Source: Rhodocyclus purpureus (GTDB lineage: Bacteria > Pseudomonadota > Gammaproteobacteria > Burkholderiales > Rhodocyclaceae). Taken from it: DNA of 64,000 bases. Below are positions 56,732 to 64,000 of the stretch, piece by piece. The position numbers and the translations under genes were made by a program. The notes beneath the pieces were generated by a model. It worked only from the letters and a program-made list of their open reading frames with translations. It did no database searches and was not told where the DNA came from. Location of the stretch: positions 62,001-126,000 of the forward strand of contig NZ_NHRX01000061.1 in assembly GCF_016653115.1 (NCBI RefSeq). Reading direction: 5' to 3'. The stretch's first letter is position 1; the number at the start of each line of letters is the position of its first letter.

Positions 56732-56974
56732 ATGAAAGAGAAGAAGCCTTTGCGAAAGCTGATGCCGGAGACTGCTGAGTTCATCGATGCGGCCCGGGCG
56801 GCTTTCGGCGCTGCCGATGTCGATGCTGCGCTGAGGGCCGGAGTCTCTGGACAACCTGCCTTCTGGGCCGGTGAGGCGGGGAATGAGGTCGGCACCCGTT
56901 CTCCGGTCCCGGCCTTGTCGGTCAGCGGTTCGGCGCTATTCGTCCATGTTCAGCGAAAGGGCGGCGCGAAATGA
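56732..56974 (+). CDS. small phage protein upstream of Q-like gene
   Basis: 80 residues: a basic start (MKEKKPLRKLMPETAEFIDA) then an Ala-rich helical part and a beta-like end. AAGGGGG lies 4-5 bases before the ATG, and the stop overlaps the next start (ATGA). No family recognised. Confidence 0.7.
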   Translation: MKEKKPLRKLMPETAEFIDAARAAFGAADVDAALRAGVSGQPAFWAGEAGNEVGTRSPVPALSVSGSALFVHVQRKGGAK

Positions 56975-57354
56975 TCGAGCACATCGACAACAGGCTGCTG
57001 CGGTGGGCGGATTGGGCGGCAGGCGGACGCAGGGCGGCAGGATTAGGGTTTTCGCCCTGCACCCTTTCCCGCTGGGAGGCGACGTGCTCCTTGCGTCCGG
57101 TCGATCCGAAGTACGACGAAGAGGCCAGCGCCACCGATTCGGCCGTATCCAAGCTGCCGGACGAACTGCGCCTGGTGGTGTGCGTCTTCTACCTCAAGCC
57201 GGGCACCGCCAGGCAGAAGGCTCGGGACTGCGGGTTCAGTAGCGATACGCTGTACGCGCGGTTGCATCACGCTCACCAGCGCATCGAGCAGCATCTGGCC
57301 GATGCCAAGAAGCGCCGCACCTGGCCGGCGCGATCTTTTCTCGCGGAGGGTTGA
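56971..57354 (+). CDS. Q-like late antiterminator
   Basis: 127 residues. The C-terminal half (LPDELRLVVCVFYLKPGTAR, CGFSSDTLYARLHHAHQRIE) is a sigma-region-4/helix-turn-helix-like segment found in the short phage antitermination Q family, and the length fits. Position is strong support: a promoter begins in its last codons and a terminator lies 30 bases beyond the predicted start, as at lambda pR'-tR'. It should allow late transcription through to the packaging and head genes. Confidence 0.72.
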   Translation: MIEHIDNRLLRWADWAAGGRRAAGLGFSPCTLSRWEATCSLRPVDPKYDEEASATDSAVSKLPDELRLVVCVFYLKPGTARQKARDCGFSSDTLYARLHHAHQRIEQHLADAKKRRTWPARSFLAEG

Positions 57355-57379
57355 CACGATCCGACACAAGTTGTGTAAT
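57351..57379 (+). promoter_or_regulatory. late promoter (pR'-like)
   Basis: TTGACA (57351-57356), 17 bases, TGTAAT (57374-57379). The spacer end carries a perfect palindrome ACACAA-G-TTGTGT (57364-57376), which could be a regulator site. It is the only strong promoter seen before the late genes. Confidence 0.75.
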
Positions 57380-57409
57380 TCGGGCACGCTGGTGTTTCGA
57401 CCGTCCAGC

Positions 57410-57441
57410 AAGCCCGCATCCGAGAGGAGAGCGGGCTTTTT
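57410..57441 (+). terminator. terminator right behind the late promoter (tR'-like)
   Basis: AAGCCCGC (57410-57417) pairs with GCGGGCTT (57431-57438) and continues into T bases. Without antitermination, transcripts from the promoter above would be only about 55 bases long. Confidence 0.8.
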
Positions 57442-57460
57442 CGTTTTCAGGGGCGTCGGC

Positions 57461-58078
57461 ATGGTCAAGATCAATGTGCGGCATAACCTCAAGGAACAGG
57501 CGTCCGCACTGAGGAAGGTCGCGGTTGGCCTGAGGTCAGTTGCCATCAACGAGGCGATCAACAAGACCGCTTCGAAGGCCAGGTCGGATATGGTCAAGAA
57601 GATCACCGACGAGTTCAACATCGACAAGAGCGAAGCTAGATCCCAGTTGAAGGTGAGTCGCGCTAAGGATCGCAGCAATCTGGTCGCGGTGATCCAGGCA
57701 TTCCCACGGCGCCGCGGCCATAGGTCGAGAAATGTCATGCTGTTTAATGCCGAGCCAGCCCCTGGTACGGCGACGAAACGTATTGCTGTCCTACTCGGCG
57801 GGCGATGGGTGACGCTTACCGTTCCGGTGGGTGGTGGCGTATCCGTGCAGATCAAAAGGAACGGTCCGCGAAAGATCATCAAGGGAGCGTTCATTGGCAA
57901 CAAGGGCCGCACGGTGTTCGAACGAACCGGTGATGGTAGAAAGATCAAAGCCGTTGAGACTGTTGATGTTCCGTCGATGTTCAACACAAAGAGAATCAAT
58001 GGCTTTGTGGTCAAGCGAATTCAAGAGAACTTTCCTAAAGAGCTACGGAAAGCAATCGCCAAGCGCCTCGCAATGTAA
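57461..58078 (+). CDS. phage minor tail protein Z-like (gpZ)
   Basis: 205 residues similar in layout to lambda gpZ: N-terminal helix (NLKEQASALRKVAVGLRSVA), INEAINKTASKARSDMVKKI, a glycine-rich beta middle, GAFIGNKGRTVFERTG and a closing helix (NFPKELRKAIAKRLAM). The start at 57461 is set by CAGGGG upstream. Tail genes normally follow the head genes; here it lies before the terminase and right after the late terminator, and its codons are less GC-rich than those of its neighbours, which hints at a separate origin. Confidence 0.7.
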   Translation: MVKINVRHNLKEQASALRKVAVGLRSVAINEAINKTASKARSDMVKKITDEFNIDKSEARSQLKVSRAKDRSNLVAVIQAFPRRRGHRSRNVMLFNAEPAPGTATKRIAVLLGGRWVTLTVPVGGGVSVQIKRNGPRKIIKGAFIGNKGRTVFERTGDGRKIKAVETVDVPSMFNTKRINGFVVKRIQENFPKELRKAIAKRLAM

Positions 58079-58166
58079 AACGGGTCCTTTAAAATCCCTT
58101 GTATTGCGGCGCTGAAAGACGCGGTTTCTCTCTAGTTTCGAGATGGCTAAGGGGGCCATAAGTCTC

Positions 58167-58736
58167 ATGCCGACTCAGCAGCAGATTGCCGATCACCTCG
58201 ACCTCAACCAGTCGGAGGTGAGCCGCCACCTGGAGAAGCTGGGGATCGACTGGAAGGTGGCGACGATGGACGAGATCCGCGTCGCCTACCTGCGCCATCT
58301 GCGCGGCGTGGCTGCCGGGCACCGGTCCGACGACGGCCTTGACCTGACGCGCGAGCGCGTACTGACCGAACGTGTCGATCGTGAGCTGAAGATGCTGACG
58401 GTCGCCGAGAAGAAGGGAATGCTCATCAACGTGGCCCAGTTGGAGCCCGAGCTGATGCAGATGGTCGGCGCCTTCCGGTCGGAGTTGCTGTCCCGCGACG
58501 ACAAGCTCAAGAGCGAGCTCGACGCGCTGTACGGGATCGAAGTCGACCTGAGCATCCTCAATGAACACACCTTCGCCGCACTGGCACAACTCGCTCGATA
58601 CGACCCAGGCGAACGCGGCTTTGCTGCGCCGGCTGGCGGCACTATTGGCGCCGCCCGAGCAAATGTCGACAACGGACTGGGCGCGCCGGTACCGGGGGAT
58701 GTCGGCGAAGGCATCGGCGAGGCCGGGCCGGTATAA
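58167..58736 (+). CDS. terminase small subunit (Nu1/DUF1441-like)
   Basis: About 189 residues. The N-terminus is a winged-helix-like DNA-binding segment (MPTQQQIADHLDLNQSEVSR, then HLEKLGI), as in Nu1-type small terminases that recognise the packaging site; the middle is a helical oligomerisation region. The start at 58167 is chosen for AAGGGGG upstream and for the family's usual N-terminus; 58143 is also possible. The last 176 bases overlap the large-subunit gene in another frame. Confidence 0.75.
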   Translation: MPTQQQIADHLDLNQSEVSRHLEKLGIDWKVATMDEIRVAYLRHLRGVAAGHRSDDGLDLTRERVLTERVDRELKMLTVAEKKGMLINVAQLEPELMQMVGAFRSELLSRDDKLKSELDALYGIEVDLSILNEHTFAALAQLARYDPGERGFAAPAGGTIGAARANVDNGLGAPVPGDVGEGIGEAGPV

Positions 58737-60672
58737 CCCGGAGCTGACGCCCTGGGTGCCCGGCATCCACGCGGCGCTCGACGATCCGACCGTCACCAAG
58801 GTGGTGGCGAAGAAGTCGGCGCAGGTCGCCTGGACCGACGGCGTGCTGCTGAACTACGTGGGCCGGCGGATCGACATCGATCCATGCCCGATGATCATCA
58901 TGTTCGCCAAGGATGGCGCGGCAAAGGAGTTCAACGACGAGAAGTTCGGACCGATGGTCGAGGCGACGCCTCGCCTGGCCGAGAAGATCCCGGTGCACAA
59001 GAAGCGCGACCGGGACAACCGCTGGCAGTTCAAGGGCTTCCCCGGCGGCTTCCTGAAGTTCGTCGGGTCCAACAGCCCCAGTTCGGTGAAATCCACGCCG
59101 GCCCCGGTGGTCGCGGTAGAGGAGCCGGACGACTGCAACGAGAACGTCAACGACCAGGGCGACACCATCACCTTGCTCGAAGAGCGGACCAAGTCCTTCC
59201 CGCGGCGCAAGGTCATCTTCGGCGGTACGCCGACGATCGAGGGTCTGTCGCGAGTCGACGCCGGCTACAAGGCCAGCGACCAGCGCAAGTTCTTCGTGCC
59301 GTGCCATCACTGCGACGAAGCGCACGTACTGTCGTGGGAGCATGTCCGCTGGACCGAAGACCCTGAGTTCAATCACGAGGTCTTCGGCCATGCCCGGCCG
59401 GAGACCGCGTACTACGTCTGTCCGCACTGCAGTTGCACGTGGAGCGATGCCGAAAAGAACCGCAACGTACGCCGGGCCGAGTCCGCCGGCTTCGGCTGGC
59501 AGGCGACGGCGCCGTTCTACGGCGTGGCCGGGTTCTACATCAACGAGCTGTACAGCCCCTTCCCCGGGTCGATCCTGCAGCGCCTGGTGGAGAAGTGGCT
59601 CACTGCGCAGCACGCGCTCGAGCAGGGCGACGACACGAAGCTGCGCTCGTTCGTGAACAACACGCAGGGGCTGGCCTATGCGTACGCGAGCGACCTGCCC
59701 GACGTCGACACGCTGAAGGAACGCGCCGAGGACTACGCCGAACTGACGGTGCCGTGGGGCGCCCTGGTGATCACGGCCGGCGTGGACGTGCAGCACGACC
59801 GCCTGGCAGTCGTGATCCGCGCCTGGGGCCGCGGCGAGGAGTCCTGGCTGCTCTACTGGGGCGAGATCCACGGTCAGACCGTGGTCGCCGAGCAAGGCGC
59901 CTGGATCGACCTCGATGCCCTGCTGTCGCGCCCGATCGCGCACGTCAGCGGCGCGAGCCTGCGCGTGCGCGCCGTCAGCGTCGACTCGTCGGACGGCCAG
60001 ACCTCCGACGCCGTCTATGCCTACGTGCGGCGCCGGATGGGCCGCGGCTACATGGCGGTCAAGGGCGCGTCGATGGACGACGGTCGCGAAGTCTTCAGCC
60101 CGCCGAAGCTCTCGGTGGACACCGACCGGAAACAGAAGGCGCACAAGTACGGTCTCCGCCCGTTCATCGTCGGGACGCAGCGGGCCAAGGATCTGCTGCT
60201 CGGCGTCGATTCGAACGGCGGCCGGATCAAGCTGAACGGTACCGGGCCGGGGCGGATGCACTGGTACAAGGGCGTGCGCCCCGACTACTTCGAGCAGATC
60301 ACCGCCGAGGTGAAAGCCCCGCACCGAACCATCCGCAACCGCAAGGTCTGGCAGAAAAAGGCCGGTGTGCGCAACGAAGCGCTCGACTGCGAGGTGTACG
60401 CGCTGCATGCGGCGCGCAGCCTCAAGATCAACCTCTGGAAGGAAGAGCGCTGGACCGACGAGGAACGAAAGGTTCGCCAGGCAGACCTGCTCGGCGCACC
60501 GGCAGCCGAACCGCTGCCGCCGCTTCAACCGCTGGAAGGAGGTGATCCATCGTCTGACGGCGCCGGGCCGCCTGCAGCACCCCCGGCACCCCAAGCGAAA
60601 CCCGCCCGACCGAAACCTGGCGGGTTTTTTAACGCCCCGTCAGGCGGGGGCTTCAAGGCAACGAGGTGGTAA
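58561..60672 (+). CDS. terminase large subunit, gpA family
   Basis: 703 residues. The packaging ATPase/nuclease of lambda gpA type: PELTPWVPGIHAALDDPTVTK near 60, KKSAQVAWTDGVLLNYVG, VEEPDDCNENVNDQGD for the Walker B region, FGGTPTIEGLSR, two Cys pairs of a zinc site (CHHCDEAH, CPHCSCTW) and the nuclease domain with GVDVQHDRLAVVIRAWGRGEE. A start at 58663 would remove most of the overlap with the small subunit. A terminator-like hairpin lies inside the final codons. Confidence 0.93.
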   Translation: MNTPSPHWHNSLDTTQANAALLRRLAALLAPPEQMSTTDWARRYRGMSAKASARPGRYNPELTPWVPGIHAALDDPTVTKVVAKKSAQVAWTDGVLLNYVGRRIDIDPCPMIIMFAKDGAAKEFNDEKFGPMVEATPRLAEKIPVHKKRDRDNRWQFKGFPGGFLKFVGSNSPSSVKSTPAPVVAVEEPDDCNENVNDQGDTITLLEERTKSFPRRKVIFGGTPTIEGLSRVDAGYKASDQRKFFVPCHHCDEAHVLSWEHVRWTEDPEFNHEVFGHARPETAYYVCPHCSCTWSDAEKNRNVRRAESAGFGWQATAPFYGVAGFYINELYSPFPGSILQRLVEKWLTAQHALEQGDDTKLRSFVNNTQGLAYAYASDLPDVDTLKERAEDYAELTVPWGALVITAGVDVQHDRLAVVIRAWGRGEESWLLYWGEIHGQTVVAEQGAWIDLDALLSRPIAHVSGASLRVRAVSVDSSDGQTSDAVYAYVRRRMGRGYMAVKGASMDDGREVFSPPKLSVDTDRKQKAHKYGLRPFIVGTQRAKDLLLGVDSNGGRIKLNGTGPGRMHWYKGVRPDYFEQITAEVKAPHRTIRNRKVWQKKAGVRNEALDCEVYALHAARSLKINLWKEERWTDEERKVRQADLLGAPAAEPLPPLQPLEGGDPSSDGAGPPAAPPAPQAKPARPKPGGFFNAPSGGGFKATRW
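60598..60630 (+). terminator. terminator-like hairpin inside the TerL 3' end
   Basis: AAACCCGCC (60598-60606) pairs with GGCGGGTTT (60619-60627) over a 12-base loop and is followed by more T. It lies within the coding sequence, about 40 bases before the stop, so late transcription must read through it. Confidence 0.65.
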
Positions 60673-61232
60673 TGAACATCCCCGCACAGATCACCGCCGG
60701 CGACTCCGCCAGTTGGAACGACGCCCCGGTCGTCGACGCCCAAGGGCGGCTACTGGACGCCTCGGCCTACACGCTCAAGTACCTGCTGCGCGGCCCGGCG
60801 GCGCTCGACCTGACCGCCGTCGCCGATGGCCGAGGGTGGAAGACGAGCCTGATGACCGCGCAGAGCGCTGGCCTGACGGCCGGCGCTTACACGGTGGTGG
60901 CCCAGCTCAGCAAGAGCGGCGAGCGCATCACGGTCGGCTCAGGCCGCCTGACGGTGCTTCCCGATCTGAGCGCGCAAGCCGCCGGCTACGACGGTCGCAG
61001 CCTCGCCGAGAAGGCGCTGGCCGACGCCGAAAGCGCGCTCGCCGACCTCACGCGCAGCGGCGCCAAGGTCAAGGAATACAAGATCGGCACGCGCGAAGCC
61101 CGCTACTACACCGCACCCGAACTCATCTCGGCCATCACCTTCTGGAAGGCGAGGGTCCTGAACGAGCGCACCGCGCAGGACATCGCCAACGGTCTGGGCA
61201 ATCCCCGCAACCTGATGGTCAGATTCAAGTGA
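60672..61232 (+). CDS. head-tail connector-like/gpW-position protein
   Basis: 186 residues between terminase and portal, where lambda encodes gpW. The first 100 residues are beta-rich (SAYTLKYLLRGPAALDLTAV, GLTAGAYTVVAQLSKSGERI) and the last 80 form helices with GTREARYYTAPELISAITFW. The start at 60672 shares bases with the TerL stop (TAATG) and has GAGG upstream. Function in head completion or joining is inferred from position. Confidence 0.7.
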   Translation: MNIPAQITAGDSASWNDAPVVDAQGRLLDASAYTLKYLLRGPAALDLTAVADGRGWKTSLMTAQSAGLTAGAYTVVAQLSKSGERITVGSGRLTVLPDLSAQAAGYDGRSLAEKALADAESALADLTRSGAKVKEYKIGTREARYYTAPELISAITFWKARVLNERTAQDIANGLGNPRNLMVRFK

Positions 61233-61239
61233 GCCGCTG

Positions 61240-62886
61240 ATGGGTAACTGGTACAACCAAGAGCGCATCGCCCAGAAGGGGTCCGTCGTGCTTGCCGCAT
61301 GGAACGCCGAACGGCAGGCGCAGCGCGACAAGATCGCCCGGCAGGAAGCGCAGCGCATGTACGCCGCCGCGCAGATGAACCGCCTGACCTCCGACTGGTC
61401 GGCGCTCAACACCTCCGCCGACTCGGAGATCCTGACCAGCCTGCGCCTGTTGCGCGCGCGCTCGCGCGAAATGGTGCGCGACAACGCACACGCCAAGAAC
61501 GCCGTGCGCATCGTGCAGAACAACGTCGTCGGTACCGGCATCGGCGTCCAGGCGCAGGTAGCGAACGCGCGCGGCAAGCTGCTCGACCCGATCAACTCGC
61601 AGATCGAGGAGGCCTGGGAGCGTTGGTGCGATCGCAAGACCTGCCACACGGCGGGGCTGCTCGGCCTGCCCGACATCCTGCGCCTGATCATGGGGCAACT
61701 GGTCGAAGCCGGCGAAGTGCTGATCCGCAAGGTCAGGCAGCCATTCGGCGGCGGTCGCATCCCGTTCGCCCTCGAAGTGATCGAGGCCGACCGGCTGATG
61801 GACCAATGGCAGACCGCGCAGGCGCCGAATGGCAACGCCATCCGCATGGGGGTCGAGATCGACGCATGGGGCCGCCCGGTGGCCTACTGGCTGCACCCGA
61901 CGCACCCCGGCGACTACCAGTTTCGCGCCTTCGTCGCCAGCAAGTTCATCCGCGTGCCGGCCGAAGAGATGATCCACCTCTACATCGTCGAGCGCTGGCC
62001 GCAGACGCGCGGCGTGCCCTGGTTCCACGCGGTGCTGCGGCGCTTGAACGACATGAAGGGCTACGCCGAGGCAGAGATCGTCGCGGCGAGAGCCTCGGCC
62101 AACATCGTCGGCTTCATCAAGGCGCCCGAGCCCGCCGCTGGCGACGACGTGGCTTACGGACAGCGGGTGATCGATTCCGAGCCAGGCACCTTCAAGCAAC
62201 TGCTGCCCGGCGAGGATTTCATCGGCTTCAACCCGAGCCGGCCGAATGCCGCGCTGGAGCCGTTCATGCGCTTCATGCTGCGCGAAATGGCTGCCGGCGT
62301 CGGCACGAGTTACGAGGCGCTGTCGAGGGACTACTCGCAGTCGAACTACTCCAGCTCGCGCCTGGCGCTGCTCGACGACCGCGACCTATGGCGCGTGCTG
62401 CAGGGGTGGCTGATCCGCAACTGCCTGTCGGAGATCTACCGCGAGTGGCTGCCGGCCGCGGTGCTCGCCGGCGAAGTCCTCGCCCCGGACTACTACAGCA
62501 ACCCGTACAAGTACGAGCGGGTGCGCTTCAAGCCGCGCGGCTGGAACTGGATCGACCCGACCAAGGAGGTCAACGCCTTCCGGGCAGCGGTCCGCGCCGG
62601 CTTCATGACCGTGTCCGACGTGATCGCCCAGACCGGCGGCGGCGCCGATGCCGAGGACGTGTTCAAGGGCCGTCGTCAGGAGCTGGACATGATGGGCGAG
62701 CTCGAGCTGGTGTTCGACACCGACCCGGCGCAAGTCGACATGGCGGGCAAGGGGCAAGCCGCCGCCGGCGCCGAGGCCGGCGAAGAAGGCGCTTCCGGAC
62801 AGGAAGGGCAGGAAGGCGAGCCCGAAGAGCCTGAGCAGGATCCTGGCGAAACAGCAGAAGCCGGCGAGCCGCCGGAGAAGACCTGA
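61240..62886 (+). CDS. phage portal protein, lambda family
   Basis: 548 residues. Portal ring at the head vertex through which DNA is packaged. Matching segments are SAHRSRSREMVRDNAHAKNAVRIVQNN in the family region near 70, NVVGTGIGVQAQV, EVIEADRLMDQWQ near 175, and AGVGTSYEALSRDYSQSNYSSSR near 350. The tail of about 45 residues is acidic and Glu/Gly-rich. It starts 7 bases after the preceding gene. Confidence 0.93.
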   Translation: MGNWYNQERIAQKGSVVLAAWNAERQAQRDKIARQEAQRMYAAAQMNRLTSDWSALNTSADSEILTSLRLLRARSREMVRDNAHAKNAVRIVQNNVVGTGIGVQAQVANARGKLLDPINSQIEEAWERWCDRKTCHTAGLLGLPDILRLIMGQLVEAGEVLIRKVRQPFGGGRIPFALEVIEADRLMDQWQTAQAPNGNAIRMGVEIDAWGRPVAYWLHPTHPGDYQFRAFVASKFIRVPAEEMIHLYIVERWPQTRGVPWFHAVLRRLNDMKGYAEAEIVAARASANIVGFIKAPEPAAGDDVAYGQRVIDSEPGTFKQLLPGEDFIGFNPSRPNAALEPFMRFMLREMAAGVGTSYEALSRDYSQSNYSSSRLALLDDRDLWRVLQGWLIRNCLSEIYREWLPAAVLAGEVLAPDYYSNPYKYERVRFKPRGWNWIDPTKEVNAFRAAVRAGFMTVSDVIAQTGGGADAEDVFKGRRQELDMMGELELVFDTDPAQVDMAGKGQAAAGAEAGEEGASGQEGQEGEPEEPEQDPGETAEAGEPPEKT

Positions 62887-62916
62887 AAGTCGTGCGTCAG
62901 TGCACACGTCTGCACA

Positions 62917-62945
62917 CGCCCGTCGGGGGTTACCGGCGGGCTTTT
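62917..62945 (+). terminator. terminator-like hairpin between portal and capsid genes
   Basis: GCCCGTCGG and CCGGCGGGC pair (one G-T) around GGGTTA-like loop, followed by TTTT. Like the one in terL it would have to be antiterminated. Confidence 0.55.
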
Positions 62946-62960
62946 CAATTGGAGATTCCC

Positions 62961-64000
62961 ATGGCAATTCGTCAGCGGCCCGAGAAGATCGGGCCCCAGT
63001 GCCGAAGCCTGACGCTGCGCGCCGACGGCGGCGGCCAGGTCGACAGAGAAGCACGCACCCTGCGCTTCCCGTTCAGCTCGGAAGAGCCGGTCGACATGTG
63101 GTACGGCACCGAGATCCTGAGCCACGAAAAAGGAGCGATGCGGCAAGGGCAGCGCCAGGCGACGCTGCCGCTCCTCTTCAACCACTGCCGGGACGACCTC
63201 CTCGGCGTGGTCGAAGCGATCGAGCTGGGCGCCGACCGCCGCGGCTACTGCACCGTCCGCTTCGGTCGTGACGAGCGGGGCGAGTGGGCCATGCAACAGG
63301 CTGACGACGGCGTCCTGGTCAATGCCTCGTTCATGTACCGCGTCTTCAAGTTCCTCGAGGACGTCGAAGAAGAAACCTACACGGCGACCGATTGGGAGCC
63401 CTACGAAATCTCGCTCGTGACCGTGCCCGCCGACCCCACCGTGGGCGTCGGGCGCAGTCACGGCGGCGAGGAAGCGCGAGTCGAGATTCAGGTCAAGGAA
63501 TCAGGCCGCCAACAGCAACCGGCATCTGCCGAATCCCAGGAGCAATCCATGTACACGCAACGTCACACCCTGCAAGACAAGGCGACTGACGGCGCAGCCG
63601 GCGGGGCCGGTGGTGCCGTGGTCATCGACGAACCGCAGGTCCGCGCCCAGGGCGCCGAAGCCGAGCGCCGCCGTATCAACGAAATCGACGCCATGTGCCG
63701 CGCCCACAAGGTGCCGGACGACATCCGCGCCGGCCTGATCCAGAAGGGCGCCTCCATCGAAGAAGCCCGCGGCGCCGTGCTCGACCTCCAGTTGCAGCGC
63801 GCCTCGGCACCGGTCGCCAAGCTCGACGACGGCTACGCCCCCGACCTGTCGACGAAGGAAAAGGCCCGCTACTCGATGCTGCGCGCGATCAACGCCGTCG
63901 TCAGCAACTCGTGGAAAGACGCCGGCTTCGAGCTGGAAGTCTCCAACGACATCGGCAAGCGCATGGGCAAGAACACCCAGGGCTTCTTCATGCCGACCAA
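62961..64000 (+). CDS. prohead protease-major capsid fusion, cut by window edge
   Basis: GGAG lies 6 bases before the ATG at 62961 and the frame stays open to the right edge (346 codons seen). Residues 1-180 look like an HK97-type (S78) prohead protease: LRFPFSSEEPVDMWYGTEIL, LLFNHCRDDLLG with the likely catalytic His, and YEISLVTVPADPTVGVG with the likely Ser. A linker with coiled-coil character follows (EAERRRINEIDAMCRAHK), and the visible end (SNDIGKRMGKNTQGFFMPT) is the start of a capsid domain. Protease-capsid fusions are known in this phage type. Confidence 0.85.
   Translation, partial: MAIRQRPEKIGPQCRSLTLRADGGGQVDREARTLRFPFSSEEPVDMWYGTEILSHEKGAMRQGQRQATLPLLFNHCRDDLLGVVEAIELGADRRGYCTVRFGRDERGEWAMQQADDGVLVNASFMYRVFKFLEDVEEETYTATDWEPYEISLVTVPADPTVGVGRSHGGEEARVEIQVKESGRQQQPASAESQEQSMYTQRHTLQDKATDGAAGGAGGAVVIDEPQVRAQGAEAERRRINEIDAMCRAHKVPDDIRAGLIQKGASIEEARGAVLDLQLQRASAPVAKLDDGYAPDLSTKEKARYSMLRAINAVVSNSWKDAGFELEVSNDIGKRMGKNTQGFFMPT

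Larger units (their letters stand above)
42590..64000. mobile_element. lambda-like prophage integrated at tRNA-Val, right end outside window
   Basis: Continuous phage organisation: integrase at the tRNA, leftward early operon, cargo block, CI/Cro switch, CII, primase-helicase, iteron origin, Q-like gene, then TerS-TerL-connector-portal-protease/capsid. Reading frames of the essential genes are intact, so the prophage may be functional as far as seen. Tail, lysis genes and the distal attachment site are not in the window. Confidence 0.93.

Overview
The window is 64 kb of high-GC chromosome from a Gram-negative bacterium, most likely a betaproteobacterium of the Rhodocyclales type (Accumulibacter/Dechloromonas-like). 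The gene content points there: surE-pcm-nlpD-rpoS, prfB-lysS, a class I fumarase, and an acetate cluster of acs, a DUF294 protein, an exonuclease, a VC_2705-type symporter and a DUF4212 protein. The genus is an inference; no rRNA gene is present.

Positions 1-42,600 are ordinary chromosome. From left to right it holds: an M6-type metalloprotease (cut by the window edge) and a TPR protein with two SPOR-like domains; a lower-GC gap; a receiver-only response regulator; prfC; an AI-2E-type permease with a flavoprotein and murI; class I fumarase and a YqhA-type membrane protein; the acetate cluster; surE-pcm-nlpD-rpoS with chained ATGA overlaps; mltB; a MoxR/DUF58/transglutaminase operon; a deacetylase; dapA-bamC; two zinc-ribbon proteins; metY; a porin-like barrel, PstS-like protein and degenerate-GGDEF/EAL protein in one operon; mnmD; and lysS-prfB, where prfB carries its programmed frameshift. 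A tRNA-Val(CAC) gene with a good sigma-70 promoter closes this part.

From the 3' end of tRNA-Val to the right edge lies a lambda-like prophage, whose far end is outside the window. Integrase sits next to the tRNA at the end of a leftward early operon of ten small overlapping genes. A cargo block (47.1-51.3 kb) holds a DUF4041/GIY-YIG protein, a BrnT/BrnA-type toxin-antitoxin pair and a two-gene unit (DUF6932 nucleotidyltransferase-like plus an unknown 324-residue protein) directly downstream of the CI-like repressor. Then follow the divergent cI/cro promoters, a CII-family regulator, a primase-helicase, an iteron array that looks like a replication origin, a Q-like antiterminator with a promoter and terminator behind it, and the packaging/head genes (TerS, TerL, connector-like protein, portal, protease-capsid fusion).

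Two observations stand out. The repressor binding sites can be read directly: TAGCG-N-CGCTA palindromes occur as a perfect pair at the leftward promoter and as three graded copies between cI and cro, with 24-25 bp centre spacing, copying lambda OL/OR. And the DUF6932 pair occupies the position of lambda rexAB, the lysogen-expressed exclusion slot, which makes it the best candidate here for an undescribed anti-phage or superinfection-exclusion system.
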